A stretch of DNA of 37,762 nucleotides from DATCMA01 sp036563645 (GCA_036563645.1 DATCMA010000065.1:1-37762); one strand, 5' to 3'; shown: positions 27,710 through 36,064, numbered from the stretch's first letter. Notes: a model not told the origin generated them from the letters alone. Made by a program: numbers and translations.

Positions 27710-28426
27710 CTACCCCCGCTTGACCCCGCGCCCCTGGTAGAGGACCGCTGTCGACGCGGTCGGCACGATCCGGCCGAGCGGCCTGCCGGCGCGCGCCGAT
27801 CGACCGACCAGCCAGCGGAGCAGGCCGGGGATGGTCGGACGAGCCCCGCGAATCGCCAGCCGCACGCCATGGCGAGCGCACGCGGCCACGAGCGCCTGGG
27901 CGTCCACGAAGAGCCGGGGATCGTGCAACCCCACCGGCACCGCGCCCACCCGCTCCCCGAGCGACACCACGAGCACGCGGGCGAGCCAGGTGGCGTTCAC
28001 CGTGTCGAGGACGAGCAGCCCGCCGGGGCGCAGCACCCGGCACACCTCCGCCACCGCCGCCGGCCAATCGGGGACGTGCTCGAAGAGCTCGCCAGCGGCG
28101 ACGACGTCCGCGACCGCGTCGGCGAGGGGCAGGGCTCGCGCGTCCCCCCGGACGGGCACCACCCCGTGCCGCGCCGCCTGGGTCAGCGCGGAGGTCACGA
28201 GGTCGACGCCGATGTGGCGATACCCCTTGTCGCGCACGTGCGGCGCCAACAGACCCGCCCCACAGCCGACGTCGACCAGCACCGCACCCGGCCGGCTCGC
28301 GGGGGGAATGAGTCGCGCGCGCGCCTCAGCCAGCCAGTGCAGCAGCTCGAACGCCCCACCCGGCCGCCACCACTCCCCGGCCAGCTCGTCGTACTGGCGG
28401 GGGTCATTGCGCAGCGGGTCGCGCAT
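27710..28426 (-). CDS. UbiG-like SAM-dependent methyltransferase
   Basis: A 238-residue class I methyltransferase. The N-terminus NDPRQYDELAGEWW followed by LLHWLAEAR is typical of UbiG-type O-methyltransferases acting on phenols. The SAM site is VLVDVGCGAGLLAPHV with acidic loop GVDLV, and later motifs are ARALPLADAVADVV and VLRPGGLLVLDT. It is first in the operon with the flavoprotein (33 bp gap) and the polyketide synthase, so the likely substrate is a hydroxyl of the polyketide-derived ring. ATG 28426 matches the family N-terminus, but AGGAG lies only one base upstream; GTG 28450 is an alternative start. Confidence 0.87.
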   Translation of the reverse strand: MRDPLRNDPRQYDELAGEWWRPGGAFELLHWLAEARARLIPPASRPGAVLVDVGCGAGLLAPHVRDKGYRHIGVDLVTSALTQAARHGVVPVRGDARALPLADAVADVVAAGELFEHVPDWPAAVAEVCRVLRPGGLLVLDTVNATWLARVLVVSLGERVGAVPVGLHDPRLFVDAQALVAACARHGVRLAIRGARPTIPGLLRWLVGRSARAGRPLGRIVPTASTAVLYQGRGVKRG

Positions 28427-28472
28427 GCTCCTGAGCGTGACACGGATCACTTCCTAGGGCCAGACTTCGACT

Positions 28473-29312
28473 ATGCCGAGCCGTGTGTCGGGTTTGCTCC
28501 GGGCCAGTCACCCCGAACCCACCGCGGCGGTCACCGCGGTCGCCGCGCTCTTGGCCTGGGGCATCGGCCACCCACCCGGCTCCGTCGCCACCGTCGCCGG
28601 CGCGGTCCTCGCCAGCCAGCTCGCCGTCGGCTGGAGCAACGACTGGCTCGACGCGCGGCGCGACCAGCTCGCGGGTCGCCGCGACAAGCCCATCCCCCGC
28701 GGCGCCGTCGACCGCCGCCTCGTCGGCGTCGCCGCGGTCCTCGCCACGCTGGCGACCCCCCTGCTGGCCCTGCGCGCCAACCCGGTCGCCGCGGCGTGCC
28801 TCACCGTGGCGCTGCTGTCGGGCCTGCTCTACAACTGGCCGCTGAAGAACACCCCCGCCTCGGTCGTGCCGTACCTGGTGGCGTTCGGGGCGCTGCCGGC
28901 CTTCGTCGTCGTGGCCCTCCCCAACCGCCCGGCGCCGCCGGCCTGGTTGGTCGTCGCCGGCGCACTCCTCGGGGGTGGCGCCCACTTCGTCAACGTCCTG
29001 CCCGACCTCACCGACGACGTCCGCACCGGGGTGCGCGGCCTCCCCCACCGCTGCGGCCCGCGCATCGCGCGGGGCGCCGCCGCCGGGCTGCTCCTCGCCG
29101 CGACCCTGGTGCTGGTCTTCGGGCCGCCCGGTGCGCCCTCGTGGCTCGGGCTGGCCGCCCTCGCCGCCACCGCAGTGACCCTCGGCGCCGGCTGGTACGC
29201 CGCCCGCGCCGCTGAGCGGCGCGGCGCGCGCTCGACAGCGGCGTTCCGGGCCGTCATGCTCGTCGCCGTCATCGACGTGGCGCTCCTCGTCACACACGGG
29301 CGGATCGTGTGA
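28473..29312 (+). CDS. UbiA family prenyltransferase
   Basis: A 279-residue polytopic membrane enzyme with about eight to nine helices. Both Asp-rich prenyl-diphosphate/Mg sites are visible: NDWLDARRD (residues 56-64) with AGRRDKPI after it, and NVLPDLTDD (174-182). It would attach a prenyl chain to an aromatic acceptor. It is divergent from the methyltransferase-flavoprotein-polyketide synthase operon, with only 46 bp between start codons, so the four genes probably act together and share a control region. Menaquinone MenA is the main alternative, but no menaquinone genes are near. Confidence 0.9.
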   Translation: MPSRVSGLLRASHPEPTAAVTAVAALLAWGIGHPPGSVATVAGAVLASQLAVGWSNDWLDARRDQLAGRRDKPIPRGAVDRRLVGVAAVLATLATPLLALRANPVAAACLTVALLSGLLYNWPLKNTPASVVPYLVAFGALPAFVVVALPNRPAPPAWLVVAGALLGGGAHFVNVLPDLTDDVRTGVRGLPHRCGPRIARGAAAGLLLAATLVLVFGPPGAPSWLGLAALAATAVTLGAGWYAARAAERRGARSTAAFRAVMLVAVIDVALLVTHGRIV

Positions 29313-29442
29313 CTCCGTCCCTCGAACTGGCGGGTCGCCGCCAGGCGCCCGATCAGGGGCAACTACGCTGAGAGCCGGTCTGCGCGGGTGAGCAGCCCGC
29401 TCGGCGCCCTGGTCGGCGCTGATCGCACAGAGGAGGAGCCAC

Positions 29443-30162
29443 GTGACGCGCTCGATCCGTCCCACGCGCTCGGTCCGGGGAAAGCGCCGCGCTGCGGTGC
29501 TGCTGGCCGGCGCGGCCGCAGTCGCCCTTCTGGCCGGCGGCTGCAGTGCAGGGCAGATCGCCGAGACAGCGATCAAGAAGCCGGCGGTGCCCGGCATCAA
29601 CATCGACGGCCCCGACAACGCTATCCAGCTGCGCAACCTCGTCGTGGCCTACGGCGGCCCGGCTGGTTACCCGGCCGGTGGCAGCGCGCCGATCACCGGG
29701 ACGATCTTCAACAGCACCCTTGAACCGATCACCGTCCGGGTGACCGCGGTGACGGAGGCGGCCGGTGACGAGACCGTGGTCACGGGCCAGTCGGTCGTCC
29801 TGGGAAGCGCGGAGGCCACCCCACCCGCGAGCCCGGAGGCGACCCCTGAGGCGACGAGCACCGCGAGCCCGGAGGCGACGGCCAGCCCGGAGACCGCTCC
29901 GTCCGCCCCTCCGGCGGAAGGGCCGGCAGTCTTCACTGTCCCGGCCGGTGGCTACGTCGTGTTCACCGAGTCGGGCCAGCAGGTCCTGCGGATCACCGGG
30001 CTCTCCAGCGCGCTGACGCCCGGCAAGTCGGTCAGCCTGGCCTTCACCTACCAGTACAAGGGCAAGCAGCAGGAGCTGCGGGCCACCGTTCCGGTGACCA
30101 CGCCGCTGAGCCCGGCGCCGCGCGCCACCGACCAGGCGGCGGACGTGCGGGGCGGGCACTGA
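29443..30162 (+). CDS. Putative lipoprotein with Pro/Ala/Thr-rich insert
   Basis: A 239-residue exported protein. A long basic signal (TRSIRPTRSVRGKRR) and hydrophobic core end in the lipobox LLAGGC, with lipidation at C34. The mature part looks like a beta-sandwich (PGINIDGPDNAIQLRNLVVAYGG, PITGTIFNSTLEPITVRVTAV) interrupted by a low-complexity Ala/Pro/Thr/Glu/Ser insert at about residues 125-158, then LTPGKSVSLAFTYQYKG. Small lipoproteins of this kind often sit upstream of radA in actinobacteria; the function is unknown. GTG 29443 is preceded by AGGAGGAG. A strong terminator follows. Confidence 0.82.
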   Translation: MTRSIRPTRSVRGKRRAAVLLAGAAAVALLAGGCSAGQIAETAIKKPAVPGINIDGPDNAIQLRNLVVAYGGPAGYPAGGSAPITGTIFNSTLEPITVRVTAVTEAAGDETVVTGQSVVLGSAEATPPASPEATPEATSTASPEATASPETAPSAPPAEGPAVFTVPAGGYVVFTESGQQVLRITGLSSALTPGKSVSLAFTYQYKGKQQELRATVPVTTPLSPAPRATDQAADVRGGH

Positions 30163-30181
30163 CCGTCTGATGACGTCCCGT

Positions 30182-30217
30182 GACGGGCCGGACGTGGGGC
30201 GCCACGTCCGGCCCGTC
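30182..30217 (+). terminator. Terminator of the lipoprotein gene
   Basis: A perfect 16-bp stem (30182-30197 with 30202-30217) around a GGCG loop lies 20 bp past the lipoprotein stop and separates it from radA. Confidence 0.8.
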
Positions 30218-30267
30218 CGTGTCCGACCCCTCAGGAGAGTGCGCGTCGTTTCCCGGTCTCCCTTCGC

Positions 30268-30273
30268 TACCGT
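30268..30273 (+). promoter_or_regulatory. radA -10 box implying a leaderless mRNA
   Basis: TACCGT ends seven bases before the radA GTG, so transcription would begin at or next to the start codon. No Shine-Dalgarno sequence is present in front of the GTG. The -35 region is weak. Confidence 0.4.
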
Positions 30274-30279
30274 GCTCGC

Positions 30280-31719
30280 GTGACGTCCACATCAGCTCCC
30301 CGCTCCACCGGCAAGGCCCGCGATCCGCGGCCTAGCTACCAGTGCGACACCTGCGGCTATCAGCCACCGAAGTGGGTTGGCCGCTGCCCCGAGTGCGGCG
30401 AATGGGGCTCCGTCGTCGAAGTCACGCACCCCGGTCCCATGGCCTCCGGACGAGTGATCAGTTCGCGGGTGCCTACCCAGCCCGCTCGTCCCATCTCGAC
30501 GATCAGCGCAGACCCGGCGCGAGCGCGCCCGACCGGGGTCGCGGAACTCGACCGTGTGCTCGGCGGCGGTCTGGTGCCCGGGGCGGTCGTCCTGCTCGCC
30601 GGCGAACCGGGCGTGGGCAAGTCGACGCTGCTGCTCGACGTCGCCCAGCGGTGGGCGGCGAGTGGCACCTCCCCAGCCCTCGTCGTCAGCGGTGAGGAGT
30701 CCGTCAACCAGGTGCGCCTGCGCGCGGAACGGATCGGCGCGCTCCACGACCAGCTCTACCTCGCCTCCGAGACCGACCTCGGGGCGATCCTCGGGCACCT
30801 CGACGCGGTCAAGCCAGGGTTGCTCGTGCTCGACTCGGTGCAGACCGTCTCCGCCAGCGGCATCGAGGGCGTGCCCGGCGGCGTGACCCAGGTCCGCGCG
30901 GTCACCGCCGCGTTGGTGGCGGTCGCCAAGGAGCGCAACATCGCCACCGTGCTGGTGGGGCACGTGACGAAGGACGGCCAAGTGGCCGGGCCGCGGGTGC
31001 TGGAGCACCTGGTGGACGTGGTCCTGCACTTCGAGGGGGACCGGCACTCGTCGCTGCGCATGGTGCGGGGAGTGAAGAACCGCTTCGGCGCCGCCGACGA
31101 GGTGGGCTGCTTCGAGATGCACGAACGGGGCATCAGCAGCCTCGTCGACCCGTCCGGCCTGTTCCTCACGCGGTACTCGGAGCCGGTCCCCGGCACCTGC
31201 GTCACGGTGGCGATGGAGGGGCGTCGCGCCCTGGTGACCGAGATCCAGGCGCTGATCGGCGCGACCGTCGCCGGTGCCCCGCGGCGCACCGTCTCGGGCC
31301 TCGACAGCGCCCGACTCGCCATGATCCTGGCGGTACTCCAGCGGCGGACCGGGCGGCTGACCCTGCACGACCGTGAGGTCTTCGCGGCCACCGTCGGCGG
31401 GATTCGGGTGACCGAACCCGCGGCGGACCTCGCGATCGCGCTCGCTGTCGCCTCGGGTGGCCTCAACCTCGCGCTGGCGCCGCAGCTCGTGGCGATCGGC
31501 GAGGTGGGGCTCACCGGCGAGGTCCGTCGTGTCAGCGGGGTGCCCCGACGCCTGACCGAAGCCGCTCGGCTCGGGTTCCGCTTCGCCCTCGTTCCTTCCG
31601 GCTGTGGCCCCGAATCCACCGGCGCCGGCCCGGAGGACATGAAGGTGATCGAGATCACGGATCTTCGGGACGCGTTGCAGTGGGCGGCGCGGCTGTCAGC
31701 GATGGCCGAGTCCGAGTGA
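30280..31719 (+). CDS. radA: DNA repair protein RadA (Sms)
   Basis: A 479-residue RecA-like branch-migration helicase for recombination intermediates. The N-terminal zinc finger uses C22, C25, C36 and C39. The ATPase core has Walker A GEPGVGKST (108-116), a Walker B-like LLVLDSVQT, and the RadA-specific VKNRFGAADEVG. The C-terminal domain is Lon-protease-like (TGEVRRVSGVPRRLTEAARLGF) without protease activity. Length is normal. It starts at GTG 30280, probably on a leaderless transcript. disA follows 155 bp downstream, a conserved pairing: RadA is known in Bacillus to interact with DisA. Confidence 0.96.
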   Translation: MTSTSAPRSTGKARDPRPSYQCDTCGYQPPKWVGRCPECGEWGSVVEVTHPGPMASGRVISSRVPTQPARPISTISADPARARPTGVAELDRVLGGGLVPGAVVLLAGEPGVGKSTLLLDVAQRWAASGTSPALVVSGEESVNQVRLRAERIGALHDQLYLASETDLGAILGHLDAVKPGLLVLDSVQTVSASGIEGVPGGVTQVRAVTAALVAVAKERNIATVLVGHVTKDGQVAGPRVLEHLVDVVLHFEGDRHSSLRMVRGVKNRFGAADEVGCFEMHERGISSLVDPSGLFLTRYSEPVPGTCVTVAMEGRRALVTEIQALIGATVAGAPRRTVSGLDSARLAMILAVLQRRTGRLTLHDREVFAATVGGIRVTEPAADLAIALAVASGGLNLALAPQLVAIGEVGLTGEVRRVSGVPRRLTEAARLGFRFALVPSGCGPESTGAGPEDMKVIEITDLRDALQWAARLSAMAESE

Positions 31720-31868
31720 ATTCCAAAGGAACATCAAAATACGACAATCACGACATGAGGTGTAGATAAGACGCTATCTCGTGCGCCGCGCCGCAGCCGC
31801 GACGGGCGACGTGACGCGCGCGACGCACAACCCCGTAACCACGACAGCACCCAGTGCACGACGATCCG

Positions 31869-31874
31869 TAAACT
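31869..31874 (+). promoter_or_regulatory. disA -10 box
   Basis: TAAACT lies directly before GTG 31875 and would start transcription about at GTG 31881, so disA is probably leaderless too. The preceding AT-rich 150 bp also hold AGATA-N6-TATCT (31764-31779), of unknown meaning. Confidence 0.4.
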
Positions 31875-31880
31875 GTGCCC

Positions 31881-33041
31881 GTGCCGATCGACCGCGATGC
31901 GAACAGAGCCGCGAGCACGAGCTCGTCGGGCCGCACGAGTTTCGTGGGGTCGATTGGGCGTTACAGCTCTGCTGCCCTCAGTGACCCGCTGCGTGCCAAC
32001 TTGGCTCTCATGGCTCCGGGGACCGCCTTGCGTGACGGCCTCGAACGCATCCTTCGAGGCCGCACGGGTGCACTGATCGTGCTCGGCTACGACAAGGTGG
32101 TCGAATCGATCTGCACCGGCGGATTCCCCCTCGACGTGGAGTTCTCCGCGACGCGGATCCGGGAACTGTGCAAGATGGACGGCGCGGTGGTCCTCTCCAG
32201 CGACGGGACCCGCATCCTCCGCGCCGGGGTGCACCTCATGCCTGACCCGTCGATCCCGACGGAGGAGTCGGGCACGCGTCACCGGACGGCAGAACGCGTC
32301 GCCCGCCAGACTGGCTACCCCGTCATCTCGGTCAGCCAGTCGATGCGGATCATCAGCTTGTACGTCAACGGCCAGCGGCACGTCCTCGACGACTCGGCCG
32401 CGATCCTGTCTCGCGCGAACCAGGCGCTCGCCACCCTGGAGCGGTACAAGCTTCGGCTCGACGAGGTCTCGGGCACGCTCTCCGCACTGGAGATTGAAGA
32501 TCTCGTGACCGTCCGCGACGCCGTCTCCGTCGTGCAGCGGCTGGAGATGGTGCGCCGGATCGCCGATGAGATCGCGGGGTACGTGGTGGAGCTCGGCACC
32601 GACGGCCGGTTGCTCGCCCTGCAACTCGACGAGCTCATGGCCGGCGTCGACCAGGATCGCGTGCTGGTCGTGCGCGACTACCTGCCGAGCGGACGGAAGG
32701 CCCGCACCCTCGACGAGGCGCTGACCGAACTCGACATGCTCAGCCCGAATGAGCTCATCGACTTGGTCGCGGTGGCCAAGGCGATTGGCTATCCGGGCGC
32801 GGCCGAGGTGCTGGACACCCCGGTCAGCCCGCGGGGCTTCCGACTGCTCGCCAAGGTGCCGCGCCTCCCCGCCACCGTCATCGAACGGCTGGTGAACCAC
32901 TTCGGCAATCTCCAGCGGCTCCTCGGGGCGACCGTCGAGGACCTGCAGGCGGTGGAAGGAGTCGGCGACGCCCGTGCCCGGACCGTCCGGGAAGGACTGT
33001 CTCGGCTGGCGGAAGCCTCCATTCTGGAGCGTTACGTCTGA
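31881..33041 (+). CDS. disA: DNA integrity scanning diadenylate cyclase DisA
   Basis: A 386-residue octameric enzyme making cyclic di-AMP from two ATP while scanning DNA for branched structures. The DAC domain has catalytic DGA (residues 100-102, KMDGAVVLSS) and RHR (133-135, GTRHRTAERVARQT). A helical spine follows, then C-terminal helix-hairpin-helix DNA-binding repeats (LQAVEGVGDARARTVREGLSRL). The N-terminus is about 25 residues longer than usual and Ser-rich. GTG 31881 is chosen from the -10 box position; GTG 31875 is in frame two codons upstream. Lies after radA, as in many Gram-positives. Confidence 0.95.
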   Translation: MPIDRDANRAASTSSSGRTSFVGSIGRYSSAALSDPLRANLALMAPGTALRDGLERILRGRTGALIVLGYDKVVESICTGGFPLDVEFSATRIRELCKMDGAVVLSSDGTRILRAGVHLMPDPSIPTEESGTRHRTAERVARQTGYPVISVSQSMRIISLYVNGQRHVLDDSAAILSRANQALATLERYKLRLDEVSGTLSALEIEDLVTVRDAVSVVQRLEMVRRIADEIAGYVVELGTDGRLLALQLDELMAGVDQDRVLVVRDYLPSGRKARTLDEALTELDMLSPNELIDLVAVAKAIGYPGAAEVLDTPVSPRGFRLLAKVPRLPATVIERLVNHFGNLQRLLGATVEDLQAVEGVGDARARTVREGLSRLAEASILERYV

Positions 33042-33104
33042 TCCCGCTGGGCGCACGGTCGGCGCGCGGCGCCGGATGCCTTCCCGCCCTGAGGGGAACC
33101 CCGC

Positions 33105-33803
33105 TTAGGGATTGATCACCAGCTTGACCGGGTCGCTCACTTTGGTGTCAAGCCGCCCAAAGAGCTGGTACTCGCCCGGCTCGAGGAACGGGCCGGCGGC
33201 CTCACCGTCCACGCACCGGCTCGCTTCCCGGCCGTTCCAGGAGACCCGGAACTCCTGCTCGTGGTACGGCGGGAACGGGTCCACTTTCGACCCTCTGGCG
33301 GTGCCGCAGGCGTCAGACGACCAGACCAGCCGAGCGCCCTGCTTGATGTACAGCTCCTGGAAGTCCGCGCCGACATCGCGCTTACAGGTGCGCTCGGAGA
33401 TGTTCTTGATCCGGATCCGAAGCTCGATCCGCATGCCGACCCGCGGGGACGGATCCGAGGCCACGGGCGTCACCAGGATCTCGTCGTCGGTGCAGAGGTC
33501 CCCGGCGGCCACTCCCGCCATCGGAGGAGGCGCTTGGCCACCGTCTGATGGCGCGTCCCCCGTCTCCGCGGCTGGCGGCGGCTCCTCGGCCGGCGCCGCG
33601 CTCGTCTGCGACGGCGCCACGCTCGGCGACGCGCTTGACGGCGTCGCACTCGCCGCCGCGCTCGCTTCCGTGCGCTCGCCCGAGTCGCCACGATCACTGC
33701 ACGCGTAGGCGAGAAGCGCCACGAAGAGCAGCAGCGCACCGAGCACAATGGCACGTCGCCGCCAGTAGACGGCGGCTGGCAGTGGGCCCACCGTCAGTCG
33801 CAT
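33105..33803 (-). CDS. Membrane-anchored extracytoplasmic protein of unknown function
   Basis: A 232-residue protein with a short N-terminus ending in WRRR, a transmembrane helix at about 18-34 (AIVLGALLLFVALLAYA), a 70-residue Ser/Ala/Pro/Thr-rich linker, and an outside beta-rich domain (LVTPVASDPSPRVGMRIELRIRIKNIS, QEFRVSWNGREASRCVDG, LEPGEYQLFGRLDTKVSD). Four domain cysteines (LCTDDE, TCKRD, DACGTA, SRCVDG) could pair. ATG 33803 has GAGGG at a suitable distance; an in-frame upstream extension lacks support. I do not recognise a named family. It is convergent with disA. Confidence 0.78.
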   Translation of the reverse strand: MRLTVGPLPAAVYWRRRAIVLGALLLFVALLAYACSDRGDSGERTEASAAASATPSSASPSVAPSQTSAAPAEEPPPAAETGDAPSDGGQAPPPMAGVAAGDLCTDDEILVTPVASDPSPRVGMRIELRIRIKNISERTCKRDVGADFQELYIKQGARLVWSSDACGTARGSKVDPFPPYHEQEFRVSWNGREASRCVDGEAAGPFLEPGEYQLFGRLDTKVSDPVKLVINP

Positions 33804-33887
33804 AGTGCCCTCACCGTATCGGGGTCGAATGCCTTGATCTCGGCGACGCGCCGGAGGCACGGCCGGAGACCGCTGCCATCACTGCTC

Positions 33888-34448
33888 TCAGAGATATACC
33901 TTCCGCGGGAAGACCGCGTGTGCCCCCGCTACCCGGTCCAGGAACAGCAGGCCCTCACAGTGGTCAATCTCGTGCTGGAGCGCACGCGCCTCGAACGCGT
34001 CCGTCGCCAGCCGCACGGGCGCTCCTGTGCCCGGGAGCACCCCCTCCACGACCACACGCGACGCCCGCTTGACGTCACCGGTGAAGTCCGGCACCGACAT
34101 GCAGCCCTCTCGCCTGACCTTCCAGCGGGTCGCCTCGATGATCTTCGCGTTGCACAGCGCGAAGGTGCCGTGCACGGTCACCGCTTTCGGGTGTCCAGTG
34201 ACGTCAACGACGAACACGCGAGCGCTGACACCGACCTGCGGTGCGGCTAAGCCGACACACCCCGGCGACACCCGCATGGTCGCGATGAGGTCCGCGGCGA
34301 GCTGGACGACCTCGGGGTCACAGGGGTCGACCTCCTCACCCGGGCGAGCGAGCACCGGGTCGGGGGCCCGAACCACCGGGCGTACCCGCCCTTCCACCCC
34401 GAGCGATTCAACTGTCCAGTCTCCCAGTCCCGTTTCCACTGCGCTCAC
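33888..34448 (-). CDS. def: Peptide deformylase
   Basis: A 186-residue metalloenzyme removing the N-formyl group from new proteins. All three motifs are present: GLAAPQVG, EGCMSVPD (Met in place of the common Leu) and QHEIDHCEG with the HEXXH zinc site. The cysteine in motif 2 and both motif 3 histidines bind the metal. It starts at GTG 34448, overlapping the stop of the ACT-domain gene by four bases (GTGA), so it is translationally coupled to it. The N-terminal ~25 residues before the family core are longer than average. Confidence 0.94.
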   Translation of the reverse strand: MSAVETGLGDWTVESLGVEGRVRPVVRAPDPVLARPGEEVDPCDPEVVQLAADLIATMRVSPGCVGLAAPQVGVSARVFVVDVTGHPKAVTVHGTFALCNAKIIEATRWKVRREGCMSVPDFTGDVKRASRVVVEGVLPGTGAPVRLATDAFEARALQHEIDHCEGLLFLDRVAGAHAVFPRKVYL

Positions 34449-34957
34449 AGCACATCCGACTCAGCACGTCGCAAGGTCACCTCGACACCGAGGTCGGCCG
34501 CTACCTCGGCCAACCGGGTCCGTACCCGGTCGACAACCTCTGGCGGTAGCTCTACCTCGGCGAGCAGCACATACAGCGTCCCGGAGAGCCGAGTCGTTAG
34601 GTCGGTCACGTTTCCGCCCACGTCGGCCAGTACCCGGGTCAGCGCCGCCACGATGCCGAGCCGGTCCGCGCCGTGCACGCTCATCACGTACGGCTCACCG
34701 CCGGGCACGGTGTAGCCCTCGGAGCGGACCTCGCGCACCGTGGCCAGCAACTGCCCGCTCGCCGTGATCGGGTGGAGTGCGGCCTCCGCTTCGGCGGCGG
34801 AGGGACCGGTGCAGATCAAGGTCATCGCGAAGTGACCGCGCAAGCGGGTCATGGTGGAGTCGGTCAGGTTGGCGCCGAGACGCGCGAGCGCCTCCGCGAC
34901 ATCCGCCACGATGCCCGGCCGGTCCTGACCGATCACGGTAATCGCGAGCTCGTTCAT
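34445..34957 (-). CDS. Double-ACT-domain regulatory protein (GcvR-like)
   Basis: A 170-residue protein made of two ACT domains: residues 1-80 beginning MNELAITVIGQDRPGIVADVAEAL, and about 88-165 with YVMSVHGADRLGIVAALTRVLADVGGNVTDL. Each shows the DRPGI/DRLGI turn where amino acids bind. This is the layout of glycine-cleavage repressor GcvR and related sensors; there is no DNA-binding or catalytic domain. ATG 34957 follows GGAGAG. The def start overlaps its stop, and mutY lies divergently upstream. The ligand and the reason for coupling to def are unknown. Confidence 0.85.
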   Translation of the reverse strand: MNELAITVIGQDRPGIVADVAEALARLGANLTDSTMTRLRGHFAMTLICTGPSAAEAEAALHPITASGQLLATVREVRSEGYTVPGGEPYVMSVHGADRLGIVAALTRVLADVGGNVTDLTTRLSGTLYVLLAEVELPPEVVDRVRTRLAEVAADLGVEVTLRRAESDVL

Positions 34958-35084
34958 TAGCGCAGTCTCTCCGATCCACTCAGGCGGTCTCGCCTCGGCC
35001 AGCCCGCCCGTCCACGGTACGGGACACATGATTCGCGTAGGCGATTTTCGACCGAACGGCGGCGCGTGGCAGGATCGACGCGCC

Positions 35085-35975
35085 ATGCCCGATAGTCCGC
35101 TGGCCACCGCGGTGACGCGGTGGTACGACGAGAACGCTCGCGACCTGCCGTGGCGAGCCCCCGGAGTGGGCGCCTGGCCGATCTTGGTCAGCGAAGTGAT
35201 GTTGCAGCAGACGCCGGTGGCGCGGGTCCTGCCCGCCTGGCAAGCCTGGATCTCCCGGTGGCCGACTCCGGCCGCCCTCGCCCAGGATTCCCCCGCCGAG
35301 GCGATTCGGATGTGGGGGCGGCTCGGCTACCCCCGGCGGGCGCTGCGCCTCCACGAGTGCGCGGTCGCGATCGTCGAGCGGCACGGCGGGGTCGTGCCGG
35401 CGGATCTGACGGCGCTTCTCGCCCTGCCAGGGATCGGCGCGTACACGGCGCGCGCGGTGGCCGCCTTCGCCTACGGCCAGCGGCATCCGGTCGTCGACAC
35501 GAACGTCCGGCGGTTCGTCGCCCGCGCGGTGGCCGGCAAGCCCGACGCGGGCCCAGCGACCCGACCCGCCGACCTGGCGGCCACGGAGGCGCTGCTACCC
35601 GACGAGCCGGCTCGGGCGGCGCGGGCCAGCGCGGCCTTCATGGAGCTCGGGGCGGTAATCTGCACTGCCCGCGCGCCGCGGTGCCGCGCCTGTCCGGTTA
35701 CCTCGATGTGCGCGTGGTACGCGGCCGGACGGCCGGCCGCCTCGGGCCCCACGCGCCGCGTCCAGCGGTACGTCGGCACGGACCGACACGTACGGGGTCT
35801 GCTCTTGGCGGTCCTCCGAGAGGCCTCCGGACCGGTCCGTCGGGATCAGCTCGACCGGGTCTGGCACGACGCCGCGCAGCGGTCACGCGCGCTCGCCAGC
35901 CTCGTGGCGGATGGGCTCGTCGAGCTGGTGGGCGACGCGTGTGTCCTCGCCGGGGATCACCCTGACCGCCGCTGA
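35085..35975 (+). CDS. mutY: A/G-specific adenine glycosylase
   Basis: A 296-residue base-excision enzyme removing adenine mispaired with 8-oxoguanine. Catalytic E37 lies in SEVMLQQTPV, the helix-hairpin-helix is LPGIGAYTARAVAAFAYG (114-131), and catalytic D138 is in PVVDTNV. The 4Fe-4S ligands C194, C201, C204 and C210 fit C-X6-C-X2-C-X5-C exactly. The C-terminal part is short, as in other actinobacterial forms, with no full NUDIX-like recognition domain. ATG 35085 is preferred; the frame is open 19 codons upstream but overlaps the likely promoter region shared with the ACT gene. Confidence 0.94.
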   Translation: MPDSPLATAVTRWYDENARDLPWRAPGVGAWPILVSEVMLQQTPVARVLPAWQAWISRWPTPAALAQDSPAEAIRMWGRLGYPRRALRLHECAVAIVERHGGVVPADLTALLALPGIGAYTARAVAAFAYGQRHPVVDTNVRRFVARAVAGKPDAGPATRPADLAATEALLPDEPARAARASAAFMELGAVICTARAPRCRACPVTSMCAWYAAGRPAASGPTRRVQRYVGTDRHVRGLLLAVLREASGPVRRDQLDRVWHDAAQRSRALASLVADGLVELVGDACVLAGDHPDRR

Positions 35976-36009
35976 TCGCGCGCCCGCCGCACCTCCCGAC
36001 GGACGCGAA

Positions 36010-36043
36010 CGGCCCCGGTCGAGCCGAAGCCCAACCGGGGCCG
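36010..36043. terminator. Terminator between convergent mutY and clpC
   Basis: CGGCCCCGGT (36010-36019) pairs with ACCGGGGCCG (36034-36043) around a 14-base loop, between the two convergent stop codons. No T-tract is present; it can serve both strands. Confidence 0.7.
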
Positions 36044-36064
36044 CGTCACGTCGCGAGCCGCTGA

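Noticed and set aside
31875..31980. Possible misannotated DisA N-terminus starting at ATG 32010
   Set aside because: Starting there would remove residues before APGTALRDG that precede the DAC domain in relatives; the -10 box at 31869 supports the earlier GTG.
35085..35975. MutY truncated by loss of its NUDIX-like domain
   Set aside because: The family in actinobacteria is commonly about 300 residues, and all catalytic and iron-sulfur residues are present, so no truncation is claimed.
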